NCBI RefSeq assembly: GCF_001949145.1
Contig: NW_019091356.1
Span: forward strand, 312,001 to 343,462
Source: Acanthaster planci
Taxonomy: Eukaryota; Echinodermata; Asteroidea; Valvatida; Acanthasteridae
DNA length: 31,462 bases
Reading direction: 5' to 3'
Part shown: positions 1-12,200 of the stretch, one piece after another
Numbering within the stretch: position 1 is the first letter of the stretch
Layout: every line of letters starts with the position of its first letter
The notes under the pieces: model-generated
Database searches by the model: none
Told to the model about the DNA's origin: nothing
What the model saw: only the letters and a program-made list of their open reading frames with translations
Position numbers and translations under genes: made by a program

Positions 1-1339
1 TCTAGAGGTTTCCCATTAGCAAATTTTGAATTTTGCGTGTAGCAATATGTGGATGTTTGAATTATCTTTGTCCTCTTTTCTCATTGGCTGTATGCAGCCT
101 GAATGAATTCTGGTTACAGCAAAAGAGAAATATCTTTTCGGAAAGAGTGATGTTACTATGTATGAACAGAAAAGGCACCGACGGCTTGCCTGTAACATGA
201 CATTTCTTGTTCACGGACAGAACTTTAATTTAATGGCGATCTGTCTGTAACCGAAGAGAGAAGAGCAGAAAAAAATGCGCAGCGAGTGGAACAGATTTGT
301 GTATTTTACAGAATACTCCGAAAACAGTAATATCTACTGTATTTTATTGATATTTTCAACAGAAAAGCAACTGTTTGATTTCGCATTTTTTACGCTGTTG
401 GAAGAGGACAAAAAACAAAATGACTTCAGAATTTGGCGCAGAGAACTTTTGACGATTTAGCACAAGTCGAGCCTACCCCAATATAGCCCGGCTCAGCGTC
501 GTCACTGATCAGTCTCCCGACTCGTCATTATTTTGTTTATATTCGAGCAGTAGATTGTACTTATGTCATATTCAAAGAATAAAAGAAACAGAACACAAAT
601 CAACTCCTAATGTGGGAGTAAAATGATACATCACAGAGACCTCTTCAAAAAACAATTAAGTGTCTCTGTGTGTTTTTTCTTTTCTTTTAATTATGTACAT
701 GGTGTTCTAATATCACCTCTAACAGAGTGAACTCAAGGACACAAGAAGAATCATCTTGGTCTTGAATATCCAAAGTGAACATAAGCAAGTGTTTTTAACT
801 TGAAAAACCGCAAAATAACAGGACATGCCTCTGAATAAACTTGAAAATTAAACCCAATGGAATGAAACTTCAATGAACAGCAGGGCTCAAAGTTTACTGT
901 CTCAGCAAGACAATCTGGGTCATGAGAAACAATTTCCCGTTTAAATACATACTCACAAAGAAGGGTTTGTGTCGTTGTTGATCCAACATTCATGATCTAC
1001 CCCGGCTGGTCACAGCTCATGTGATCCATTGGAATTTTCTACTTTCATTTTCGCATCCTGAGGATATTTACCAATTCAGCTCATGAAAATAAAGCATGTA
1101 GGTCAAATTTCCTGGGTATGAGGTAAACCAAACACCCAAAACAGTCTGTTGCGTAGAGCCCTAGAAATGGCTAGGGAGTCATGACATGACATCGGCCTTG
1201 ACGAAATACGGAAAAGATACCGAATATCTGTTATGTCGCCCTCTCTCGTCAGCACAAACATGAAGACGAGGCATTTCAAATAATCTGAACAATAATCTGT
1301 AAAGGCTATAATCTACAGAAATAGCATATTCTATTGACG
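1..1339. other. Left flank, no gene recognised
   Basis: AT-rich sequence with only short open frames (61 codons at 275-460 plus, 80 at 751-993 minus) that show no recognisable domain, hydrophobic pattern or splice framing. I see nothing here that can be supported as a gene. Confidence 0.6.
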
Positions 1340-2338
1340 TTTATTCACAATGTTGAACGCGCATGTATATTATCCTTTACACTTCAACCTTCTCAGCGAG
1401 ACTAGCTTGAACACCCTCGTCTGTTATTTGTCCAACACATTTGACGGTATTCGTTTACTACCCCTTGCCTGGTCTAAGCAGTCATCATGTGCGCCCAGAT
1501 GCGTATCAATTTGGCTTTAAAACACATCATACATAAATACACACCTGATGACCTAACGGTTCAAACTCAATAAACACTGTTAAAAAGAGAATTGTCAAAC
1601 GAATCCGCAAAAAACAAGAACCATCTTGGTTATTATTTACATCTTGGCACAACTACAGGAAATAATGGTGACATGTCCATCTGAAAGTCCACCCCACAAG
1701 ATAAAAGGGGTCTTTCACTGCATCACACTATCTAAAAGTGTGAACTCTATCTGAAAGCTACGTCAGTGTCAAAAATCAGGGTCACCATTTATCTAATCCA
1801 GAGCTTTAAAGAGGAAATCGCAACGGTTTCCGACCATTGATACTGTAATCTGGGAAATGCGTGCAACTAATGCCAAACCTCGGGTTAGATTGTACGGTCA
1901 GTTCCCTTAGTTAATCTTAATCAGTACCAGTGCTTGAAATGACCAGTTAGTACCAGTGCTTGAAATGACCAGTTAGTACCAGTGCTTGAAATGACCAGTT
2001 AGTACCAGTCCTTGAAATGACCAGTTAGCACACTCCTGTTCCTGTTTCTTATCGAATTTCCGAGTCTCTTACTGCATCTTCCTGCATCATCTTATTGTCA
2101 CTGAATATGTCTATTACTGATAGGTAATCAGAGAAATGTCAGATTATTCAGGATTAACTTCATGTTTGTTTGTTTTTTCTTGCAGCCTTTTTTCATCTAC
2201 GAGATACAAGAAGTGCATTTAGAAGCATTACTCAGACTTTTCTGTTCACTGACTAAATTGTCGACAGCAAGCCTTTAAATAGATCATTTTGCCTTATTCA
2301 TACATCTTGAGATTCAATGTATTTATGATTATTGGCGC
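1340..2338 (-). other. Probable 3' UTR of gene A with a candidate polyadenylation signal
   Basis: Downstream of the gene A stop, the first AATAAA on the minus strand that I found is at 1345-1340 (TTTATT on the plus strand), implying a 3' UTR of about 1 kb. The tandem repeat at 1923-2026 would lie in this UTR. No splice site or coding exon was recognised. The end point is a guess from one hexamer. Confidence 0.35.
1923..2026. repeat. Tandem repeat, four copies of a 26-base unit
   Basis: The unit AGTACCAGTGCTTGAAATGA followed by CCAGTT occurs four times head to tail, at 1923, 1949, 1975 and 2001. The first three copies are identical and the fourth differs at one base (GTGCTT to GTCCTT). A partial match to the next unit (AG) follows before divergence. 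Near identity implies recent expansion. It lies in the probable 3' UTR or flank of gene A. Confidence 0.95.
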
Positions 2339-3210
2339 TCATCTTTTGTTAACGCTCATCGCAAGTTTCTCGTATTTTTTAGAAAATGTTTTGACAAGAC
2401 CAGCGCCTCGAGGTGTCTTGAGACCTCGATCGAGTTTGTCGTACTCCGTCAAGCTGTCAGATGTAATCAAGTCCAGCCTGTCATAATGTTCTGTTGTGCC
2501 CATGTCTTTGGGTATTGTCTCGGAGTAAATATTTGGATTTGGTAAGCCTGAACGTTCTTCCGCACACTCAAAGATGTTCTCCCTGCTTCCTCGAAGCGAA
2601 CTATAACCGGAACTTCCTGCATTGCTACCTCTCTTGACGATACTTTGGAGTGAGTTGCGACTCAAGCTTCGGCTTCGTTTGCGACTTGATTGTCTGGGTC
2701 TCTCGCCAGCGGACACAGTGGATTTCGGTCGGGATTTTTTTGAAAAACTCCATGTACTCGCTTTAGACTTACGCTGTATGTCAGCGTAGATGTGTTGCGA
2801 TTCACACAGGATGTAACGCGGTGGGCCCATGTTGAATTCACGAGGAATCGTGCGACTGTTGCCTTTCAGGGCAGCGTCAGGTGTAGCATACATGGTACTG
2901 TATCGGGATTCTGAGGAAGAGTGGGGCTCATTTTCACACCAAGGCGCCTCTTGTGCTTTTTTCTTCGTTGCCACTCTCTGTATGATGGCGTAAGTTGGAG
3001 GTTCCGGGGGTAACTGGCGTTCATTCTGAAGTGGCAACTTTGAGGAAGAAGATTTACCTTGCGTCATCGTCTTGGAAGGTTTAAGGGTGGGTGATTCTTT
3101 TTCTGTCAACTTCGACGATATGGTAGGCAAAGATTTGGTCAAGTTATCATACTTAATTCCTCTCTGCATCTCTTCGATGTCTGCATATGGTGAGTGGTCA
3201 CTTGCTTTTC
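2339..3210 (-). CDS. Gene A exon 6: tyrosine-motif signalling tail and stop
   Basis: Acceptor ATTTTTTCTCAG at 3211, TGA at 2341-2339; residues 338-627. Tyrosines sit in YADI (346), YDNL (358), YAII (411), YSTM (441), YATP (445), YILC (470), YADI (479), YSSL (540), YSET (566), YDRL (580), YDKL (594) and YEKL (617). Y346/Y358 form YxxI-x8-YxxL, a canonical ITAM; Y580/Y594 form YxxL-x10-YxxL, within the wider spacing accepted for Draper-type ITAMs. YSTM fits the YxxM PI3-kinase motif. A PPEPP run (405-409) could bind SH3 domains, and an Arg/Ser-rich basic stretch (508-531) offers basophilic kinase sites. Known: doubly phosphorylated ITAMs recruit tandem-SH2 Syk/ZAP-70/Shark kinases. Inferred: activating signalling. 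Y346, Y358 and Y540 also fit the looser ITIM consensus, so an inhibitory role is not excluded. Confidence 0.88.
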
Positions 3211-6200
3211 CTGAGAAAAAATAGAATCAAGATAACGTAATACGGCTTCATCACAGAGCATGGAACAAAACTACTCATCCTTTCAACTCGAATAGCGCCC
3301 TCATAGGTTTTGCGGAAGTAACGAACCAGGTGTTGACGCGTAATCTGTTGACTGTATGTTGCATACGAGTCATTCTTTCAGGACGACGTGTTCAATAGAA
3401 TCAAAACTTGAAATGGATTGTTTAATACATGCAAAAGAAGAATTTTTTGTATTTCTATAAGCAATTTATGAAAAATCAACACATTTCCGTTTTCCTACAG
3501 GAATAAACTGTTTAATCCAAGTATCACATCATGGACACCAACACCATCACACGTGCCATCTCGTAGTATCCCAGATCGCAAACAAGAACTCTATCAAAAG
3601 TATTCCTATGAGCAAGCACCCGTGACCATATCAAAGCTGAGAAATTGTCCTTAACTGCTTTATTGCAGTAGTGGACACTATAAGACCACAGACCAACAAG
3701 AAAACCAAGCAGGAGGCATATCGCTGGTTACCTTTCAGCCTGCCATTCTGCCTTTATGGATGGATGTCACAACTACCGGGATACATCAGTCATGAACAAA
3801 CATAGGCGCCATTTCAACCATGTACAGGGATATGAATGGATACAAATTTGACAGTAAAATCCTATCGAGCCAACAGACGCGATGGTTGAATTGAACATTG
3901 TCAAAAATAACTCCTGAATACTTTGTATAAAGGCACCTGTCCCGACTATCCCGAGGGGTTGATGTCCAATTTAATTAGTTATTGTTATCATACTGCGAGG
4001 CACCCCTCGGCTGAAGTGCAAGATTCCTTATAACATTAATATATCAGACATGATTTTTCTCTGGACAAGCAAGAAGCTAATGGGCCACGAGTAGGGGAAC
4101 CTCGTGAATTTAATTCAGCACCCTGGAGCTAACGGAGACCCTTGCGATGAAACCTTCATTTCTAATTCTGGAAAGCAGAGCCAGACGGTTGGACGTGCCC
4201 TCAAGAACATTGTTGCTGAGCACCGGACACGCTCTGTAACAAAGGGATCTAAGCTAAAAGCACCTGCACTGTCCGCCCAACCATGTTTGTGGAAAAATTA
4301 CCAGGCGACGGCACAAATAGGGAGTCACTGGCGTAATCTGAGTGCCCGCATTTCAAATGCTCTGATGATTTTTCAGATTTCTTTACGAGATGAAGTTTTT
4401 CATTTAAATTTAGGTTTTAAATTAAGTTTATTTTAATCAAATCCTATTAATTCATTAAAGTTATAATTACACCCTCTGTTGAGTCCAAGGTAACGGAGAC
4501 AATGTGACCTCATTTGATTGAAGGACCAACCCCCTCAAATGTTACTTTGATCCAACACTGAAAGAGTACAGGTGCTGTTATCTTGGACACTAATTGTGTA
4601 TTATGAAGTTCAGTGTGTTGACGTCTGTAATCTACATACCTTCACACATATAGGATGTAATTCAAATGACCGGTACTTTGATAATGCCGCGCCGAATTAC
4701 AACTGAAGCTGCATCCGAATCTGTTGTCTAGGGATAGGTCTAGGTCTTCGCTCCCTTGGAAATGTGTGGAGACGCGCAGTCAATAGACCTAGCCATAGCT
4801 CTGGGAGCCCGTTTCGCCGGGACACGGCCTTAATGTTTAATTCATGCCTTAATTGACTGTGAACATTTTCATCCGCCGAGTCTTCACGTAAATGGACCCT
4901 CTGAGGCAATTAGATAACCGAGTTCTATGCTTTGTGTGCAAGTGGGCTGGAACATTTTCATGTCAGTCAAGGTTGCATGTCCTATAGCCATTTACTGCAA
5001 CTTGTTCATTATCTTGGCCGAACAGACACGGAGAACACACCCTGCTGACGTGGGCTCTCAAGCCATTGGCGTATCCGATTACACCTTACTCCCTAAAATA
5101 CGAAATTCCCAGCTTCCTTTTGAATCTTTTTCCTCTGATAGAAGCAACAAATGTTTTATCCGCGAAGTTTACCGGCCGGACTGTGTCCAATCACTGTGAG
5201 AAGTAACTGTTTATGACAGGTAAGATAATTGGCTTGAACGTTTCCACCAGTGAATAACCATGAGTACTTCAGGGAAAGATGGAGTGGGCTTTGATGAAGT
5301 CAATCAATAAGGTGGTGGGAACCAGACCTGACTGAATGGGAAACCTTTAGATCACAGTTTGGTTTCCTGGAGCTAATATTATTCATCTGTTGCCACTCAA
5401 AGGCAATACACCGCTCCTAATACGAAATTTCAGAATACTGTATATAGTTAAGCTATAGCTAACTGTGCGTAAATCGGGGGGGGGGGACTTACATCCTTAT
5501 CGTTCAACAGAAACCTTAAGTTTGCGTGAGAGCCACAAATATGGCTTTAAAATGGCAATTGCTGATGACTAGACAGCTAATCCTTCTACCACTGATTGCA
5601 GAACAATTCTCAGTAAGCAAGTGATTTTCTGCAGATAAAGTTCGTTTTCCTTTAGCGTTTGTACTTTTGAAAAGTTTAAGTTCTGTGAGGGCCATTATTC
5701 TGCTTCTTAATCTTTAAAATCGACAGCAGTGGCAACGTTTAACTGTACTCACTGTGGAAAAACAATAGTTTATATGTGTGTCCAAACCAATAAATACACA
5801 CCTTTTTTGGTTGATTCTCTGATTATCTTCACCTCTCCAGCTTTGATGGATTGAGCTAGAGCCAAAAGCTTGGATTTTCGGAAGGAACAGGAACTAGTTC
5901 TTGTGCTGGCGAAATCAAAAAAGAGATTAAAATATATATTCACAAAAGTGAAACTATTATCTGCCAATGGGTTACACATTAGGTTATTTTTCTCCGTGTA
6001 ATTCCGTTAAGGATGCAGTTTGAGTGGTTTACCTTTGAAGAAATGTAAGTCCAGTTAGTCTGCTATCCATACTCCTTCGTTGCCGGTACATTAAGAACAA
6101 GATGACGACAGCAGCTAGCGACAACACACCCACACCGCATAACATGCCAGTCAGGAACATCATACCAGAATCTTTCTGTGGAGGCTGCATATCCGGTGTA

Positions 6201-9200
6201 GCAGGGTCAACTCCCTCATCAATAGGAAAAGAATCTTGAAGACTACTTTCATCAATCTTTGTGTTACTTGTACCGTCTATTTCTGTTCGTCCATGTATGC
6301 CCTCTCGGCCAGGACCATCACCATTGCCATTCTTTGATCGCGCTCTCTCTCGATCTTGCTCTCGCTCAGTTGGTGAGATTTCAAATCCTACCCGGTTTCT
6401 GCTTTCTGTATTCACCTTTCCTACCCCTACAATTCCCACCTCTTGTTTGGTTACAGAACGGTCCGTTATCCCATTTGGTCTGTACACCAGGGTCTTTGTT
6501 GGCCCGCCGGTAGGTTCATTCTTGGTACCACTTCCTAGGGTCGTGGCTGGTGTTGTAGTCGTCAGGGTACCAGCTGTGGTAACTGTAAGAAAAGTTAGAG
6601 ATGTTAAATAAAGATTGGCAGTGTTTTTTTGTGCACAAGACATATTATAATATACATTTATGGCGCCTAACTCACCTCATGCAGAGACGTTAGTGCATTC
6701 TGACAGACAAATATATACATACACGAATAGGTTATTATGGGTTTCCAAACCCTTAACCTTGTCTCCAGTTTAGCTTCACAATTCTCAACTTTGATCCCAA
6801 GAATTCAGACTTACTGGCTCAAAGCAACCCTACTGTCGAGGTCAAAACATCAACATTTCAAATGTGAACACAGGTGTGAGAGTCCTTTAATTTGGTTCTT
6901 CGGTAAACATTGTAAAATGGTCCACTCAGGAGCTGCAGCAGGAGAATTCACTGTTGACATATGGAAAATGTCCCATAAATCTTCCTTTCAAAAAGGAAAT
7001 GCCAGTGGAAATTTAAGGAAATATATCAACACTCAAAACTGTCCCACGTTATTCCCCTCTTTCACCCGAAGGTATTTCCTAAATCCCATCCTCAAGGGAT
7101 GCTCCGAATGTGTGAGAAGCGGATGAATAATGCCACACACAGACGATGTTATTCGGCGCATACCTGGTGCTGGCGCTGTCATGCACTTCCTGCCACGTTG
7201 CACCCAGCCTGTGCAACATTCTTGAACAACTCTGTAAATAGTACGCGTCTCCTCTCGGTAGTTATGCACGTACACAAGTCTAGGGGAAACAAAACAAACA
7301 TTTAAGACCGAACATTTGGCGCCAAGGATGTTTTCTTACCGATGAATCATTGCAACAAATTTAGAGTGAAATGGACTTTCAGAGTTTAAAGATGCAAAGT
7401 TTGAGCAGTATCGTCACTGACGTGAGCAGATCCTAACAGATGTACTTAGTAATATCTATGTTGCAACACGAGAAAGTAAAAAAAACCGCATTGCCATCTA
7501 TTTCAATTTTGAATAGATGAACAATCACAGTCTTTCTGACCAGATAAATCTGGTCAGAAAGTTCTGCAGTGATTACATGAAGTCGAAACAAAGTTGCTGC
7601 TTCGGTCAAGGGCAAAGTTGTTTCTTAAGGGAATACCATGTCACATTGGTTGCTCTCATAATTGTAGCGGAATTCAAAGGTTAAATATTATTCCCTGGTG
7701 TCATGGACTGCTAACTCTAACCTTGACTTGGGCTTGAGGTTGAAAGATGGCAGCCGCCACCAATTTCATCACTTTAACTCATTCTTGTAGAAGGGGGTGT
7801 TTGAGCTGTCCTGTACCACCTCAAACACCGCTCCCTCCCCTTCCCTTCGACAGGTGTTTACGCAAAGGCACAAAGAGACAGACTTTTATGTTGTGGTACC
7901 TGTGATTACCCAACACTCAAAAAATCACTCTAGGAATTCCCAAAAAGAAATTCTGAAAATTGTCATTGGGATAATAATTGATGCTTCTAGTGACTGCAGG
8001 CTTCAATTGAATTTAAGTGGCCGAGGGAAAGTCGAAGAAAGCTAGAAGGCAAGAAGAGTTGTACGGTGATGGCGCACTGTTTTACCAACTGTAAGTTTTA
8101 GTTGAAACAGTGTTTCGCCAACTTGGAGCAACTGGTACTCGAATACATCAATCAAAATATGAGGATGACATACCCAATAACAGATGACATAAGACTATGG
8201 ATCAGTCTGCTAAGATTTATGGAGTTTCATCAGGTATGGGACGTTTCAGCCTATAAGAATTTTTCATTTGATGATGAAAAAGTACCTCAACGATTCAGGA
8301 TTTTTATATTTGTCCATGTATGGTATTTATTGTAACACAGTGTTAGTTACGGTAATTTCTTTTTAGTTGCAGTGACGTCAAGATCACTTCTGATTATAAC
8401 TAGGTCTGCAACAATCGTGGCTTCTCGGATATAGAAAAAAGAGCAGGCATAACATGCTTGACATTACTAACACATGTAAGCCTATATTACTTTGAATAAA
8501 TTAACTTCCTACAGAAGAATGTAACTAGGTTATATCAGCGGTGTCTTGTAATGCCAACTTCTAATTGACTTGCTATTGAAAAACCTAATATCAATATCAA
8601 TATTGCCATTACATAGTAAGTGTTTCCTTCCATCTAAATTACCATTTTGGTAAAAGGCGGTAACTCCAATTATTGGAGTTTTTAGTTGCAAACTGCTTCA
8701 TTGTATCACTAATTTCCAGACACTGACCCGGTTGCGACTTAATTAATCAAATTAAGTTGATAGCTAGCATCTGTTGCACCGATAAATGACTACTAGAGCG
8801 AAAGGTTCATTTCGTCGTGCTTCTAAATTTGTTTCGCTGTCAGAAATGTAACTTTAAACACTTGAGTTACGTGTTTTCGGTCATACAAGATGGACATTCA
8901 TGTGCAGTTTTTAACACTCTCTCTATTTCATTCTGGACACAGATAATGTCCCTCTCATATGTTTGGTGTCACCTCCATTTAGAATGCTGGATCCGCCACC
9001 GTAAACACCCCAATGCTTGAACTGGGGTGACTGTTTTAAGCCATACGGCTGACATAATGTTCATGCCACACACGCAAGGTTTGCTGCTGTTTGATTTTTC
9101 CGCCCTAACTGAAATCATCGATATGAAGTCACGTGTTACCTGTATCGACTGCAGCGGCCCTGAATTCCACATAATGTCGTGTATCGTATCGTCTTGGTCT

Positions 9201-12200
9201 TGGTGCCAGGAAACGGGATGCGGTAAACTTCAGTAACGCTATCAATAAACAAAACAGAAAGAATGAGGAGACTTTTGTTACTTTTTCAAAATAAATAGAG
9301 TTGTTTTTTTTTGTTTCTGTATATGATAGATTTGACATGAAAGTGTCATAGTATGTATAATTTGTTCTGATAAGGAGCATTTATAGACAAGATTGTAAGT
9401 TCTTGAAGCGGAAAAATATTCCTGCTAGAATTTTCTCCTGCAAGCTCTTCGTATCAATGTATATTAACCATGCAGCGGTTTTTATGCAGAACATACGTTC
9501 ACGTTTCAAATTCAAGGCAGACTTAAATGTCTTCTTTATTTGTTTCTGTGTTGTTTTGGAACTCTGAAAATCACAGTTGTAACAGTATAATGACTCCTGT
9601 TTTTACACTACGCCATGCCATGGGAGCTAGCTGTAGTGAATGACGTATATCCTCCATGGAAGAATCAACTTGTACCTGGCACAGACTATGGAAGACTAAA
9701 ATTGGTGCTTGAAGATTCAACCATGATTCAACCAACCATAACGATACACACTACGTCTTCCGCCAAATAAGACAGTTTTGTGCATCGTGACCAGTGCATC
9801 AGCAGCTACGAGGCTGGGTATCTCTTACAGTCATTTCTGGGTAAAACCGTTCTCTCCAAGGATTGGTATCTTCGCTGTACATCAGTACAGCCTCAAAACT
9901 ATGTCTGGCATCAATTAGTGGAAGTAAATCCCTATAATTAGTTCAGTAGACTCGTCACGCCAAGGGTTTCCGATTGGTCAGGTCATGCACGGAGCCTTCC
10001 ATGCACTTTTAAGGTGGTCATGCTTGGTAACCCTCTACCGCCAACGGGTTAACGTCAGTCATCACTCAACGTCACTCTATTCGGCCAGTCTTCTTAGCAC
10101 GACGACGGCCATTATTACATTTTATTAGATGTCACAGGTGTCTCTGATTGTCGCCGTGGTTTCAGGAGTTGCTGGCCAATTCTGAGGTTTAACTGTCTTG
10201 TCTACTTATCAAGGGCAAACAAGACAAGATTACGGAAATGCTATACGCCAAGAGACGACACGGTGGTACACCACTCTAACTCCTAGTGCGGCTAGTCGTC
10301 TCTTTGGAATGATTGAATTCATCATGGCGCTAACAGACCACAACGCTGCACACATTGGCCCATTTTATAACCAAACTATATTCCTGATGAATTGGGCCTA
10401 TATTTACCTGGTTATTTAGTCGTTTATTTGTTAAATTTTGGGTTTATTTTTCTTTTTATAACCATGCAGAAAATTTTGAGACGGGCAAGTTGGCGTCAAA
10501 ATCACTGACAGCAGTGCATATTAAGATTTATGAAATACTCAGCATTCATCCAAATATGCATCAGCCGGTCCATTTCTTAATTCCTTTTGAAGCTTTTGAA
10601 AATGAAAACTCTGGGACGAATCGCGATTGCACCCAAGGTGAGTCATCACATTATACAAAACATTCACATGCCCGATTAACTCTGACAAGGACGGGAAACA
10701 CCGGCAAAATAATATTTACTTACCAATTGACTCTTGTAAGTAAATGTAACACTTCTTTAAGAGGTCCACTTTGGGTATATATTGAGTACATAATTCCCTG
10801 AGTATATACTCACAAAATACGAGAAATCCTAAATTTCACTGTAATTGTCATGAAAATTTTCATTACTCCTTATATTGAAGAATGCTTCCATAAAGTGAAA
10901 TACTCAACATATTAACAATTGAGCAGTTTTCATTTATAATACTGAATAGTAAATCGTCACTCACTCAGTGAGCTGAAACTCATTAAGTGTCATTCCTTTA
11001 ACACCCAAAAGAGGCGTTGCCATCAAATAGCCCAATCGTCCGATTTTGACCAAGCAGAACCAGAGGGGTAAAACTCAGTCTTCACTCCTCAACCTTTCTC
11101 ACAAACCAATCAACACCTCTCTTCGAGGATTCGGAAGGATTTCCATAGACTGCAAGTAGCGGATTTAACACGCCCTATAGGTAATGTCTCACCGTGCTCT
11201 GAGATGTTCAACACATGCGATGAAGTAAAATGTTAAAATAAGGTTCATCTCAGAAAAAGTCAGCTTGCGAAGATACAGGAAACATCTTGTAAAGTGATCA
11301 GGAAGTCAGTAAGACCTGGATCTATCCAAAGGCCGCGAGAAAGGACGGAGTTGACCGTAGAGCATTGGCATTACGAACTCTGACTTCTCATGATAAATGA
11401 CTGGGCGATTCATTGGTTTAGAACCTTCAAAAAAGTACAGGCTCCACGTCGAAACGAGAGAGGGCGCTTTGCTTCCTCACAACTTTTTCCTCTCAGCCAA
11501 CATCACTGGCCGCTGTGCAGAACTTAAATAATTTAATTTTTTTAAAGTTCGGCAAGCAGTTTATAACGGCGTCTAGGCCAAAGGTCAGACCAGTACTTGC
11601 ACAGTGATCTGTCGCCACGAAAGCTAGAAAAAGTAGGGGGGAAATAAATTTTTGTTATTTGCTATTTTCAAATTATCTAGACCATGAGCTTTAGAGTGAC
11701 ATATAACTTATGTGGGAAGCCCTTCCCTGCAATCCCTTGTCAAGAGGCTAGGATCGCAAGTCCGAAAAAGCTTGGCTTCCTAAACCAAGTCAAAGCCAAA
11801 AGATCTTGTATGTGATCTACTGTCCGCTGACTGTTGTTGTACGAGGAGGTTTGCTTTACATCTGTGTTCCATTACGCAATAAAACGGAACCATGTAAAGT
11901 GGTTTAGAGGGAAATTAACAGCTGATAAGATAATTATTTTGTCACAGAAAATATCCTTTAAAATCTTCATCAACTACTGACAGTATGTTGTTTTGAAGAA
12001 ATTTGAAAGATGTGAAATCGTCTTTTACGACAAAACTATGAGGTCTAGTGTCAGAAGAGGGTAGATATCTACTGAACCAGAAATTAGTGACTCATCTAGA
12101 TGGTTGGAAATATATCATCATACCTTTAAGAAATGAACAAATTGCAAATATTTTGGAGCTTGGACTGCTTGCTGGGCCGGGTTATTTTTGTCGATTGTGC

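Noticed and set aside
2197-2486. Plus-strand acceptor-like TTTTCTTGCAG with a following open frame
   Set aside because: The frame is antisense to the gene A tail exon and ends without a usable donor or domain.
4104-4436. 110-codon plus-strand open frame
   Set aside because: It lies in gene A intron 5, has no recognisable domain or splice framing, and its length is within chance for this base composition.
6259-6611. Two plus-strand open frames of 84 and 116 codons
   Set aside because: They are antisense shadows of gene A exon 4, whose minus-strand frame has a clear membrane helix and matching splice phases.
9129-9380. 83-codon minus-strand open frame with a hydrophobic stretch
   Set aside because: It overlaps gene A exon 2 in a different frame; only the phase 2-2 reading yields the EMI cysteines and joins both neighbours.
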